NCBI RefSeq assembly: GCF_001485435.1
Contig: NZ_BCMS01000001.1
Location: forward strand, 2,303,501-2,367,500
DNA: 64,000 nucleotides
Origin: Deinococcus grandis
GTDB taxonomy: Bacteria > Deinococcota > Deinococci > Deinococcales > Deinococcaceae
Reading direction: 5' to 3'
The notes beneath the pieces were generated by a model, which searched no databases, had not been told where the DNA came from, and saw nothing but the letters and a program-made list of their open reading frames with translations. The translations under genes and the position numbers were made by a program. This document shows, piece after piece, positions 49,945 through 61,174 of the stretch. Every line of letters starts with the position of its first letter. Within the stretch, counting starts at the first letter, position 1.

Positions 49945-52842
49945 TCAGCCGGGCAGGGTGAAGGTCAGGGTGGTGCCCGCGCCGGGGCTGCTGTCCACGT
50001 CCAGGGTGCCGCCGGTCAGGGCGACACGTTCACGCAGGCCGATCAGGCCCAGGTGCCCGGCCTGCGCGCGTTCCTGCGCCTGATCGGGCGTGAAGCCCTG
50101 CCCGTCGTCGCGGATGGCGACCTGCACGTGCCCCGCCCGGAACGCCACGCGGATGGCGGCGCTGGCGGCCCCGGCGTGCTTGTCCACATTGTTCAGCGCC
50201 TCCTGCGACAGGCGGAACAGCGTGAGTTCCGTGGCGGCGTCCAGGCGGCGCTCCTGACCGCTGACCTCCAGGCGGGTGGGCGTGGCGGCCTGCGTGGCCA
50301 GCCATTCCAGCGCCGGGAGCAGGCCCAGGTCGTCCAGCACGCTGGGGCGGAGGTTGCGGGCGAAGCGGCGCACGCCGTCGATGGCGGCGTTCAGGTCGGT
50401 CAGGATGTCGTCGGCGCGGTCCTTCTGCGGCCCCTGGAGTTCCCGGGCGAGGCGGGCGACGCGGCGGGTGGTGGCGGTCAGGACCTGCGCGGTGTCGTCG
50501 TGCAGTTCGCGGCTGATGCGGCGGCGTTCCTCCTCCTGCGCCTGCGTGAACAGCGTCAGGAAGGTGCGCATCTCGAGCGCGGCGCTGGTGGCGGCCTCCA
50601 GCGCCTGGCCGCGCCGGGCGATCTCGTCGGCGAGCGTCTGGAGTTCCGAGAGGTCGCGCCCGACGGTCAGGACGCCGCGCCCGCCGTCCATGACGCCCAC
50701 GCGCAGTTCCAGGCGGTGCGGGCCGATCTGGATCTCGGTGCGGCTCCCGCGCGAGGCCCGGCGGGCGCTGGCCCACGCGGCGCGCAGGGCGGGGCGGGTG
50801 TCGGGCGTGGGCAGGTCGAGGAGGTTCGCGCCGGGCAGCGGCCCGGTCAGGGGTTCGAGCAGCGTCCCGGCGGCCGGGTTGGCGTACGTGATGGTCCCGC
50901 CGGGGTCGGTGCTGATGATCAGGTCGTGGGCGCCCTCGGCCAGCTGGCGGTAGCGGGCTTCCTGCCGTTCCAGTTCGGTCAGCAGGCGCTGGCGGGTCAG
51001 GGTCTGTGTGATCTGGTCGGCGACGCTGCGGGCCAGGGCCAGCAGGTGCTCGCCCGGGGGGTCCGTGCCGGGATCGTCGAGGTACAGGAAGCCCAGCAGG
51101 GCGTCCTCGCCGTTCTGGTCGGGGTGGCCCTCGGCGCGCAGCGGGACGATCAGGCCGCTGCCCGCGACCGCCAGGGTGTAGCGGCGGGTCAGGGCGCGCG
51201 CGCCGCGGCCCAGCTGCGCAGCCAGGGCGTGCAGGTCGCTCTGCGGGGGCACGTGCAGGTTATACGTGGCGCAACGGGTGAACGCACCCTGATCGTCGGT
51301 CAAGGCGATCAGGCCGCGTGCGGCGTTCATGGCGTGCGTGACCAGCCGCGCCGCGTCGGCCAGCACGGCGTCGCTCTGATCCTCGCCCAGCGTGCGGCCC
51401 AGGTTCAGCAGCAGCGCGGCCTCGTTCTCGCGGCGCAGTTCCTCCTCGTACAGGCGGGCGTTCTCGATGGCCAGTCCCGCCTGCGACGCGAACACGGCGG
51501 CCAGCGCCTGATCGTCGGCGTCCAGCGGCAGGGCGTCCTGCCAGTACAGGGTCAGCGCGCCGAACACCCCCGCGCGGGTGGTCAGGGGCAGGCTGATCAC
51601 GCCCCGGTACGGGTAGCGTCCGGCGGCGAGCAGCTGGCGGGTGTAGCGGCTGCTGCCCCCGTAGTGCGCCTGCGTGAGGTCGCGCGCGGCGACCGGCTGG
51701 CACTCGGCGATGGCGCGGCCGGTGACGCCCAGGCCGACCTTGGCGCGCACGCGCAGCAGGTACTCGTTCGGGAGGCCCAGCGCGGAGCGGATGTTCACGG
51801 TGCGTCCGTCGGGCTGGCGTTCGTACACGGCGGCGGCGTCCGCGTGGAAGAGGGTCGCGGCGCGTTCCAGCACGCGGGTCAGGGTGTCGCTCAGGTGCAG
51901 GCTCCCCGCCAGGGCCGCGCCGGCCTCGCGCAGCGCCTCGGCCGCCTCGCGCTTGCGGGTTTCCAGGGCGTACAGGCGGGCGTTGTCGATCGCCAGGGAC
52001 GCCTGCTCGGCCAGCGCGAGGACCAGCCGGGCGTCGTCCTCGCTGGCGGTCGTGCCGGGCTGCTGGGTGTCCACGTACAGCAGGCCCAGCGCCTGCCCGC
52101 GCGCAGAGAGGGGCGCGATGACGGCGGCGTGCGGGGCGAGTTCCGCCAGTCCCTGCGCCAGGGGACTGCCCGCGTCGCGCGGACGCTCGAAGCGGATCGC
52201 CTCGCCGCGCTGCACCAGCGTCTCGAAGGTCACGGGGCCCACGCCGATCCCGCCGCGGAATTCCTCGTCGAAGCCGTGCGTGAAGACCTCGCCGGTGCGG
52301 GCGCGGCCGCCCTCGTGGAATTCGCTGAACAGCGCCACGAACGCCCGGCGGAAGCCCAGGGCCAGCGCGGCGCTCTGCGCGGTGACGGTCAGGACCTCCG
52401 CGAGGTCCAGGCTGCCGCCCAGGCGCCGCACGAGGCCCTCGACGGTCTCGGCGATGCGGCCGTGCCCTCGCCGGGCCTCGCGGGCCTGCACGCCCTCGAC
52501 CGCCAGGGCCAGCAGCGGCGCGGCGCCCAGCAGCGCGCGCAGCCCGTCGGGGCTGGCGCCCACGGCCTCCAGCACGCCGCAGCCGAAGGGCAGGGCCGCG
52601 AGCATGCCGTCCTCGAGCAGGGTGCCGACGGTCAGCGCCTCGTGCGCCAGCGTGCCGTCACTGAGTGCCAGCCCGCGCCCCTCCTCGGCGGCGGGGGTCA
52701 GGGCGGCGTCCTGCACGATCCACACGCGGACGCCGTGCGCGTGCAGGACCGGGCAGGCGTACGCGGCGAGGTCCCGCGCGAACGCGGCGACACTCGACGC
52801 CTGCGAGAGGGTCTGCGGGAACGGCGGGAGAAACTCGGACAC
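49945..52842 (-). CDS. Multi-GAF/PAS sensor histidine kinase (NarL-type partner)
   Basis: A 965-aa cytoplasmic kinase with no membrane segment. In order it has an N-terminal region, GAF domains at about residues 135-305, 310-470 and 475-640, a PAS domain at about 650-740 (YRQLAEGAHDLIISTDPGG), a HisKA_3 dimerisation helix with the phospho-acceptor in RISRELHDDTAQ, and an HATPase domain (LFRLSQEALNNVDKHAG, VAIRDDGQGF, GLIGLRERV). The GTG at 52842 starts 5 bp after the response regulator stop, so the two form one operon. Three GAF domains suggest a small-molecule or light-related input; the phytochrome Cys signature is not seen. Confidence 0.92.
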   Translation of the reverse strand: MSEFLPPFPQTLSQASSVAAFARDLAAYACPVLHAHGVRVWIVQDAALTPAAEEGRGLALSDGTLAHEALTVGTLLEDGMLAALPFGCGVLEAVGASPDGLRALLGAAPLLALAVEGVQAREARRGHGRIAETVEGLVRRLGGSLDLAEVLTVTAQSAALALGFRRAFVALFSEFHEGGRARTGEVFTHGFDEEFRGGIGVGPVTFETLVQRGEAIRFERPRDAGSPLAQGLAELAPHAAVIAPLSARGQALGLLYVDTQQPGTTASEDDARLVLALAEQASLAIDNARLYALETRKREAAEALREAGAALAGSLHLSDTLTRVLERAATLFHADAAAVYERQPDGRTVNIRSALGLPNEYLLRVRAKVGLGVTGRAIAECQPVAARDLTQAHYGGSSRYTRQLLAAGRYPYRGVISLPLTTRAGVFGALTLYWQDALPLDADDQALAAVFASQAGLAIENARLYEEELRRENEAALLLNLGRTLGEDQSDAVLADAARLVTHAMNAARGLIALTDDQGAFTRCATYNLHVPPQSDLHALAAQLGRGARALTRRYTLAVAGSGLIVPLRAEGHPDQNGEDALLGFLYLDDPGTDPPGEHLLALARSVADQITQTLTRQRLLTELERQEARYRQLAEGAHDLIISTDPGGTITYANPAAGTLLEPLTGPLPGANLLDLPTPDTRPALRAAWASARRASRGSRTEIQIGPHRLELRVGVMDGGRGVLTVGRDLSELQTLADEIARRGQALEAATSAALEMRTFLTLFTQAQEEERRRISRELHDDTAQVLTATTRRVARLARELQGPQKDRADDILTDLNAAIDGVRRFARNLRPSVLDDLGLLPALEWLATQAATPTRLEVSGQERRLDAATELTLFRLSQEALNNVDKHAGAASAAIRVAFRAGHVQVAIRDDGQGFTPDQAQERAQAGHLGLIGLRERVALTGGTLDVDSSPGAGTTLTFTLPG

Positions 52843-52847
52843 CGCGT

Positions 52848-53534
<687 letters not shown>

Positions 53535-53632
53535 GCGCGCAGCATAGCCCGCACACACGCGAAACCGCCTCAGCCGAGTGGCCGAGGCGGTGCCGTGAAT
53601 CAGCGGGGATTATACGGATTCCGTTTGTTTCG

Positions 53633-54767
53633 GGTAGGACCACAGGACAGCGTGGAGTTGAATCATGCGGCTTGAACACATGGTTCGATCCGACAGCGGA
53701 GCAGTTCCGCGATCGTCCAGGCGTGATCCGTCACACCTGCTGCCATCCCCGGCGTTCGATCCACCCACCGACCATTCACCTGCACCCGAAGTGACCGATG
53801 TGGACGAATGAGGTTGTACGCCGCCAACACCAGGAAGAAGTGACGTTCCAGTCGCTCGCCGTCGCTCCCGGCATGCCGGGAGCGACGGACCAGTGCCGGC
53901 AACCACGTCCGGAGGGTCGCGTTCAACCGTTCCACGAATGCGGTGTTCACGGTACCCGGGCGACCTTGCGACGCTTCGATCAGGTGCAGCGCTTCGAAGA
54001 GATCACCGAATGCGATGCGTCGCTCGATTCGGTCACGGGAGGTTCGTTTCACGACCTGCACGATGTGCAACTCCGCCCAGGGCACCAACGCTGGGCGCCC
54101 ACGGCGCCCAGTGTGCCGCGGCGTCCGGAACATCCTGAGAACCTGTGTTTTCCACGCGCCGTATCCATCTGTTGCCCACAGCACTGGTGATTGAAGCTGT
54201 GCAGCGCAGTGCACCTGATTCACGACCTCGGCGATCAGGGCGTGCGTTCGCTCAGCAGCGAACGCACCCCACAGGAGCAGTCGTGAGGAGACACAGACGG
54301 CCGTTGCCAGCCACCGCACGCCCCGTTGGGTCCGACACCAGAGTTCGTCCGCCTGCACCTGCCCGAGATGCAACTGGCCCTGACAGACAAGGTGCTCGTG
54401 AACACGCTGCGCGTGTTCACCGGCTTTCCTCACCCAGTCGGCCAGTGTGCGCTCGTCGATCTTGAAGGCCATGACCACTGCTGGGATGGGGCAACCGAAG
54501 GTGAGGAGGGTCAGGACCAGTTGGACGATGTTCGGATCGGTCTTGAGTCGATAGAGCGGTGTGCCGTGCGTCGCGGTGAACGTCGTGTGGCAGCGATGAC
54601 AGCGGTATCGAGCGTCGCGACGGGAATGAACGCCCACTCTGGTGGGCGACGGGCAATACGGGCATCGGGGCGTATCATCAGTGCGTCGGGAAGAGGGAGT
54701 TGGCTGCATACCACTCCATCTTCCCGATCTCGTTGCTCATCACTCCACGCTGTCCTGTGGTTCTACC
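53633..54767 (-). mobile_element. IS element of 1135 bp inserted in repeat copy D
   Basis: Terminal inverted repeats GGTAGGACCACAGGACAGCG (left, plus strand) and GGTAGAACCACAGGACAGCG (right, inverse) match at 25 of 26 positions over their full length. An 8-bp duplication TTGTTTCG flanks it (53625-53632 and 54768-54775). One transposase gene fills the element. The features suggest an IS1-like or related zinc-ribbon DDE family; I cannot assign a named element. Confidence 0.93.
53663..54709 (-). CDS. DDE transposase with N-terminal zinc ribbon (IS1-like)
   Basis: A 348-aa protein. CPYC (C16, C19) and RYRCHRC (C37, C40) form the zinc ribbon, followed by a helix-turn-helix region (AVVMAFKIDERTLADWVRKA). 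The catalytic triad by position is D121 (VQADELW), D181 (LWATDGYGAW) and E260 (AFVERLNATLR). This order resembles single-frame members of the IS1 family, but the family call is tentative. The frame is intact, so the element may be active. Confidence 0.85.
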   Translation of the reverse strand: MQPTPSSRRTDDTPRCPYCPSPTRVGVHSRRDARYRCHRCHTTFTATHGTPLYRLKTDPNIVQLVLTLLTFGCPIPAVVMAFKIDERTLADWVRKAGEHAQRVHEHLVCQGQLHLGQVQADELWCRTQRGVRWLATAVCVSSRLLLWGAFAAERTHALIAEVVNQVHCAAQLQSPVLWATDGYGAWKTQVLRMFRTPRHTGRRGRPALVPWAELHIVQVVKRTSRDRIERRIAFGDLFEALHLIEASQGRPGTVNTAFVERLNATLRTWLPALVRRSRHAGSDGERLERHFFLVLAAYNLIRPHRSLRVQVNGRWVDRTPGMAAGVTDHAWTIAELLRCRIEPCVQAA

Positions 54768-54908
54768 TTGTTTCGTTAACAGATCGGAAAATCACCGATC
54801 TGCCAACTCCACGCCCGGAACCCGTTTGTCTCCTACTCGCTCTGCTGCGCAGCTCTGCGAGTCCGCTCGGGTTGAAAGTTTTTGCAAACCTTTCAACCGG
54901 AGTCCTTA

Positions 54909-56651
<1,743 letters not shown>

Positions 56652-56975
56652 GCGTACTCCTTGGGGCGGGAAACAGGGGGCGCTTCCCGGACACTGGCGG
56701 GTCGGGACACAGATGGACACCTGACGGGGAGAACGCGGGGGGCAGTGGTGTCAGTGGTCGCCGCGCACGCCCTTTCAGGGCAGCGGTGCGGGGCGTTCCA
56801 TCCAGGCCGTCATGGCCTCTCATGCTAGGAACGGCAGGTGAGAAGTTCCCGCCAGAAGCCTGAAGGTACCGCATGGGGAACAGGAAGCCAAACCACGATT
56901 GTCCCCGCGTGGGAGACGCGCGCGCCCCGTCCGCCGGGGTGGGGGGGGCGGCCCCCGGTGCGCGCCGGGGGCTCA
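56652..56975. other. Intergenic region upstream of the OppA-like gene
   Basis: No gene supported. It holds the promoter region of the minus-strand OppA-like gene and, near its far end, a GC-rich hairpin (56951-56972) that touches repeat copy E. Confidence 0.4.
56951..56972. terminator. GC-rich hairpin next to repeat copy E
   Basis: Stem GCCCCCGG / CCGGGGGC with a 6-nt loop. It lies between two divergently transcribed genes, so it may be left over from a lost gene rather than an active terminator. Confidence 0.4.
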
Positions 56976-57107
56976 TACGGATTCCGTTTGTTTCGTTGAC
57001 AGATCGGAACACCACCGATCTGTCAACTCCACGTCCGGAACCCGTTTCTCTCCTGCTCGCTCCGCTCGGGTTGAAAGTTTTTGCAAACCTTTCAACCGGA
57101 GTCCGTA
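56976..57107 (-). repeat. 132-bp dispersed element, copy E
   Basis: Same length and order as copy A: TACGGACTCCGG arm, hairpin 1 GGTTGAAAG / CTTTCAACC, perfect 13-bp hairpin 2, and CGGAATCCGTA arm (minus strand). TCA flanks it on both sides (56973-56975 and 57108-57110). Unlike the other copies it does not sit at a recognisable stop codon but in the gap between divergent genes, 82 bp from the hslO start. Confidence 0.88.
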
Positions 57108-57177
57108 TCATGTGAGGCTCGCCCGGAGGTCCGCCCGGATTGCGAGTCCCTGCACAGCCCACACGGGGCGCAACGGT

Positions 57178-57183
57178 TAAGGT
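57178..57183 (+). promoter_or_regulatory. -10 element of a probable leaderless hslO transcript
   Basis: TAAGGT ends six bases before the ATG, with no Shine-Dalgarno between. Confidence 0.5.
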
Positions 57184-57189
57184 GTCGGG

Positions 57190-58098
57190 ATGACTGCCTC
57201 GATCCCCGATTCCTTCATCCTGCGCGGCACCGCGGCGCAGGGCACCCTGCGGCTGGTCGGCATGGACGCCACCCGCATCGCCGAGGACGCCCGCGTGCGC
57301 CACGGCCTGTCCAAGACCGCCACCGCCGCGCTGGGCCGCACCCTGACCGCCAGCCTGCTGCTGGCCGTCGTGCTGGGCAAGAAGAGCGACAGCCGCGTGA
57401 ACCTGCGCGTCGAGGGCGGCGGCCCGGTCGGCTGGATCGTCGCCGAGGGCAGCACCGACGGGCGCGTGCGCGGCTACGTCCGCCACCCGGACGCGGACCT
57501 GCCCATCCGCGAACGGGACGGCAAGCTGGACGTGAGCGGCATCGTCGGCACCGACGGCGAGATCGCCGTGACCCGCCTGCTCGACAACGGCGAGCCTTAC
57601 ACCGGTAGCGCCACGCTGGTCAGCGGTGAGATCGCCGAGGACGTCAGCACCTACCTGGGCGTCTCCGAGCAGATCCCGAACGCCGTGCTGCTGGGCGTGT
57701 ACGAGGAAGGCGGCCGCGTGGCGCACGCCGGCGGGCTGCTGATCCAGGCGATGCCCGGCGTGACCGACGAGACCCTCGGGAAGCTGGAGGCGAACATCCG
57801 CGCCATGGGGCAGATCACCGACAACCTGCGCCGCGGCGGCCTGCTCGAAGCCATCAGTCGCGCCACCGAGGGCCTGGACCTGCACCTCGCGCCCGACGCG
57901 CAGAGTGCGCGTTTCGAGTGCCGCTGCTCCCGCGAGCGCGCCGCGGACAGCCTGAAGTTCTTCGACCCCCAGGAGCGTCAGGAGATGATCGAATCGGGCG
58001 GCCAGGAGATCGTCTGCCACTGGTGCGGCGAACGCTACCAGCTGACCCCCGACGAGATCGCCGCCCTGGACGACCAGGGCCGGCACGCGCAGGCCTGA
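57190..58098 (+). CDS. hslO: Redox-regulated chaperone Hsp33
   Basis: Holdase activated by oxidation and heat. The 302-aa protein has the N-terminal Hsp33 domain (ILRGTAAQGTLRLVGMDAT, LGRTLTASLLLAVVLGKKSD, GPVGWIVAEGSTDGRVRGYV). The C-terminal redox switch has Cys residues CRC (about 244-246) and CHWC (about 276-279) that bind zinc when reduced. The full zinc set is present, so regulation should be normal. A 6-bp gap separates its stop from the start of the next gene, which suggests co-transcription. Confidence 0.95.
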   Translation: MTASIPDSFILRGTAAQGTLRLVGMDATRIAEDARVRHGLSKTATAALGRTLTASLLLAVVLGKKSDSRVNLRVEGGGPVGWIVAEGSTDGRVRGYVRHPDADLPIRERDGKLDVSGIVGTDGEIAVTRLLDNGEPYTGSATLVSGEIAEDVSTYLGVSEQIPNAVLLGVYEEGGRVAHAGGLLIQAMPGVTDETLGKLEANIRAMGQITDNLRRGGLLEAISRATEGLDLHLAPDAQSARFECRCSRERAADSLKFFDPQERQEMIESGGQEIVCHWCGERYQLTPDEIAALDDQGRHAQA

Positions 58099-58104
58099 CC
58101 CGCC

Positions 58105-59424
58105 ATGACCGCACCGGCCCGTGACCTGCAGGGCGCCCTGACCCTCCCGCCCGGGCAGCTGACCCCGGAGATGCGGCGCGCCGCCCGGCAGTCCGGACTG
58201 GGCGGCGCCCTGCGCGCCCGCCTGCCGCACGGGCACCCCTGGCGCGCCGAGCTGCGTGACGACGCCGCGCACCTCGCGCTGCGGCACGCCCGCACCCGCG
58301 GTCCGGTGCGCGAGCTGCTGCGCGCCTGGGCGGCCGCCGGGATTCCCGCGCTGATGTTCAAGGGCTTCGCCCTGAGCGAGTTCGAGTACGCGCCGGGCGA
58401 ACGCTTCTACGGCGACGTGGACGTCCTGCTGCCGCCGGACCCGCAGACCGTGCGGCGCGCCGTGCAGGTCGCCCGGCGCCTCGGGTGGCGCAGCGACCGG
58501 CTGGAGGACGTCACGCGGCCCACCGAGTGGCTGCACGAGACCGCACACCTGCGCGCCCCGGGGGACGCCGCGCAACTCGACGTGCACCGCTGGATCGTCC
58601 CGGCGCTGTACCTGCCGCGGGCGCGCGCCATGACGCTCACGACCGGCCTGTGGCGGCGCGCGCGGGCGGTGGACTGGGACGGCATTCCGGTGTGGCGGCC
58701 CGATCCGCGTGACGAGCTGCTGCTCACGCTGGTCCTCAACCGCGTGTGGGGCGGGGACCACGGTGGCCTGAAACCCCAGGATTACCTCGACAGCGAGCGG
58801 CTGGCGCGGCACACCACCCCGCAGGCCCTCGCGGCGCACGCCCGGCACCTGGGCCTGACGCACACCTGGGCGGCGTTCCAGGCGGTCTGCGATCCGGCGC
58901 GTGGCCGACTGGAGCTGAACGCAGAGGTGACCCGCCCGCTGCTGCTGCGCGCCCTGCACGCCGACGGCGGCCGGACGCGGCGCACCGGCAGTGAACGCCT
59001 GGGCCGCGCCGCGTTCCTGCTCCCGGCTGTTCCGGCCGCGTTCGGGGACGTGCTGTGGGCCGCCTGGGCGGTGCGGCGGGGCGGCGATCCGCGCCGTCAC
59101 CTGGACCGCTGCCGCCCGGGGCCCGGCGCGGACCTGACACCGGACGTGCTGGACCGCACGCTGACCGCCGCGCGCCTCGTGACGCACCTGCTGCACCCCC
59201 GGCAGCGGCGCGCGGGTGTGTGCGTGCCGCGCGCGTACGCCAGTTACCGCGCGCTGCGGCGCCTGGGCCACCCGGCGGTGTTCGTCAGCGGCGTCACCCG
59301 CCAGGGCGGGCAGCTGCTGAGTCACGCGTGGGTGGAGGACACCCACGGGCCGCTGATCGGGTACGCCGAGCCGCACAACCGAGTGACGTTCCGGGTGACG
59401 CTGGAGCACCCACCCCGACCCTGA
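58105..59424 (+). CDS. Nucleotidyltransferase fused to a lasso-peptide B2-like protease domain
   Basis: A 439-aa two-domain protein. Residues about 60-280 follow the NTP_transf_5 pattern: IPALMFKGFALSEFEYAPG, then RFYGDVDVLLPP with D104 and D106 as likely metal ligands, and DPRDELLLTLVLNRVW. Residues about 350-430 resemble the transglutaminase-like cysteine protease of lasso peptide maturation (B2): Cys373 in GVCVPRAYASYRALRRLGHP, His407 in LLSHAWVED, with Asp412 or a later acid as third residue. No B1/RRE, cyclase or precursor gene is adjacent. It starts 6 bp after hslO. The pairing of the two domains is real in sequence; the function is unknown. Confidence 0.8.
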   Translation: MTAPARDLQGALTLPPGQLTPEMRRAARQSGLGGALRARLPHGHPWRAELRDDAAHLALRHARTRGPVRELLRAWAAAGIPALMFKGFALSEFEYAPGERFYGDVDVLLPPDPQTVRRAVQVARRLGWRSDRLEDVTRPTEWLHETAHLRAPGDAAQLDVHRWIVPALYLPRARAMTLTTGLWRRARAVDWDGIPVWRPDPRDELLLTLVLNRVWGGDHGGLKPQDYLDSERLARHTTPQALAAHARHLGLTHTWAAFQAVCDPARGRLELNAEVTRPLLLRALHADGGRTRRTGSERLGRAAFLLPAVPAAFGDVLWAAWAVRRGGDPRRHLDRCRPGPGADLTPDVLDRTLTAARLVTHLLHPRQRRAGVCVPRAYASYRALRRLGHPAVFVSGVTRQGGQLLSHAWVEDTHGPLIGYAEPHNRVTFRVTLEHPPRP

Positions 59425-59444
59425 ACCGCCCCGCGTGAATGCAG

Positions 59445-59474
59445 AGCGCCCCACCTCTGTGCAGGTGGGGCGCT
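59445..59474. terminator. Bidirectional terminator between the fusion gene and terC-like gene
   Basis: Perfect 11-bp stem AGCGCCCCACC / GGTGGGGCGCT with an 8-nt loop, midway between two convergent stop codons. Confidence 0.7.
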
Positions 59475-59493
59475 GTCTGTGGTGAGGGCCGGA

Positions 59494-60267
59494 TCAGCCC
59501 GCGTCGGGGTGACGGTTCGTCTCGTGCAGCTGCACGGGCTTGCCGCGCCGGGCGCGCAGGTTCAGGAGTTCCACGGCGATCGCGAAGCCCATCGCGAAGT
59601 ACGTGTACCCCTTGGGGATCTTGAAACCGAAACCGTCCGCGATGAGGTTCACGCCGATCAGCAGCAGGAACGCCAGGGCGAGCATCTTCACGGTGGGGTG
59701 GGCCTGCACGAACTCCCCGATGGGGCGCGCGGCGACAAGCATGATCAGGACGGTCACGACGACCGCGGCCACCATCACGCCGATGTCGTCGGCCATGCCG
59801 ACGGCGGTGATGACGCTGTCGAGACTGAAGACGATGTCGAGGATCATGATCTGCCCGATGATCGCCGCGAAGTTCGCGCCCGCCACCTTCCCGGCGGTCG
59901 GGGTTCCCTCGTGCGCGCCGGGGCCCTCGAGCTGCTCGTGCATTTCCTTGACGGCCTTGTACAGCAGGAACAGACCGCCGAAGATCAGGATCAGGTCCCG
60001 TCCCGAGAAGCCCATGCCGAACAGGGTGAACAGGTCGTTTTTCAGGCTGTAGATCCAGCTGATCGAGAACAGCAGACCCAGGCGCATGATCATCGCGGCC
60101 AGCAGGCCGATGGTGCGCGCGCGCTGCCGCTGCTCCGGCGGGAGCTTCCCGGCCAGGATCGAGATGAAGATGACGTTGTCGATGCCAAGGACGACTTCCA
60201 GCAGCAGCAGCGTACCGAACGCCAGCCACGCCTCAGGCTGGGTGATCCAGCCGAACAGTGATTCCAT
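59494..60267 (-). CDS. TerC-family integral membrane protein
   Basis: A 257-aa protein with seven or more helices and the two TerC acidic signatures, LLLEVVLGIDNVIFISILAGK and LDIVFSLDSVITAVGMADD. Members are linked to tellurite resistance or to manganese and other metal homeostasis; high manganese is a feature of Deinococcus. The ATG at 60267 is preceded by GGAGTGAC. The leader has a small hairpin, but I could not fit it to the manganese (yybP-ykoY) riboswitch. Confidence 0.92.
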   Translation of the reverse strand: MESLFGWITQPEAWLAFGTLLLLEVVLGIDNVIFISILAGKLPPEQRQRARTIGLLAAMIMRLGLLFSISWIYSLKNDLFTLFGMGFSGRDLILIFGGLFLLYKAVKEMHEQLEGPGAHEGTPTAGKVAGANFAAIIGQIMILDIVFSLDSVITAVGMADDIGVMVAAVVVTVLIMLVAARPIGEFVQAHPTVKMLALAFLLLIGVNLIADGFGFKIPKGYTYFAMGFAIAVELLNLRARRGKPVQLHETNRHPDAG

Positions 60268-60477
60268 TGTGTCACTCCACGAAACAGAAAGCGGACGCTG
60301 CCACGCACGTCCAGGATGCCGTTGGGGGTAGTAACCCTACTTCCGCGCCCGTGCGGCGCGCCAGGGGTCATGTTCCCTGACAGCCGGGGCGCCGGTCAAG
60401 TCCAGTCAATCCTTCATGCTGTGGGGCCCGGCCTTCATGCGGCGCGCGGGTCGTCCCCCCACGGGCCACCCCGGGGC

Positions 60478-61071
60478 CTAGCGGGGCGTCGCGCCGTCCA
60501 GGAAGACCGCCAGCAGCGCCCGCGCGGTCCCCTGCGGATCGGAGGTGGGCGCGCCCGTCACCAGCGGGTACGTGATCGCCAGGAACGCCCGGGCCAGCAT
60601 CGCCGGGGGCAGGTCGCCGCGCAGCTCACCACGCGCGGCCGCCTCCTCGAACAGGCGCGACAGGCCGCCCACCCACACGCGGCGGTACTCCTGCTCGAAC
60701 GCCGCGCGGCGGTCCGGGTTCACGTGCCGCAGTTCACTCGCCAGCTGCAGGCCCACGCGCTGCTCGGGGACGCTGGCCAGCAGCTCGTACACCAGCGTGT
60801 CCAGCTGCAGCCGGATGCCCACCTGCGAGTTCGCGGCCTGCACGAGGCGGCTCAGGCCCGCCAGGGTGCCCTCCAGCATCGCCAGGAACAGCGCCTCCTT
60901 GTCGGCGTAGTGGTGGTACAGCGCGGGCTTGGTGACGCCGACGGCCTCCGCGACCTCGCGCATGCTCACCCCGTGGTAGCCGCTCTTCACGAACAGCCGC
61001 GCCGCCTCCTGCTGAATGCGGGCGCGGGTCGTATCAGGCACAGCGGGGGAAGACACAGGAGGAACCGTCAT
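60478..61071 (-). CDS. TetR-family transcriptional regulator
   Basis: A 197-aa repressor: helix-turn-helix region ARLFVKSGYHGVSMREVAEA and VGVTKPALYHHYADKEALF, then a ligand-binding helical domain of unknown specificity (LQLDTLVYELLASVPEQRVG). TATCAT lies 8 bp before the ATG. It is divergent from the phospholipase gene, which it might control, and the 103-bp gap contains no clear palindrome. Confidence 0.93.
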   Translation of the reverse strand: MTVPPVSSPAVPDTTRARIQQEAARLFVKSGYHGVSMREVAEAVGVTKPALYHHYADKEALFLAMLEGTLAGLSRLVQAANSQVGIRLQLDTLVYELLASVPEQRVGLQLASELRHVNPDRRAAFEQEYRRVWVGGLSRLFEEAAARGELRGDLPPAMLARAFLAITYPLVTGAPTSDPQGTARALLAVFLDGATPR

Positions 61072-61174
61072 TGCCGCTCATGATAGCGGGCCGCGGGCTG
61101 GCACCACCCTGACACGGACGGGTAGAGTGAGAGGCGTCACACAACCCATCGCCCCCACTCCCGGAGGACCCCCC

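Larger units (their letters stand above)
53613..54908 (-). repeat. Dispersed element, copy D, split by an IS
   Basis: The outer part (53613-53632) ends the element with the CGGAATCCGTA arm and the long part (54776-54908) holds hairpins 1 and 2. Removing the IS and one 8-bp duplicate gives about 153 bp, 21 bp more than copy A because of an extra stretch at about 54848-54868. TTA flanks both ends (53610-53612 and 54909-54911), that is TAA on the minus strand, and the second is the stop codon of the OppA-like gene. Confidence 0.85.

Noticed and set aside
60268..60400. Manganese (yybP-ykoY) riboswitch upstream of the TerC-family gene
   Set aside because: A small GTAGGGTTACTAC hairpin is present, but the conserved loop sequences and overall architecture of this riboswitch class could not be fitted on the gene strand.
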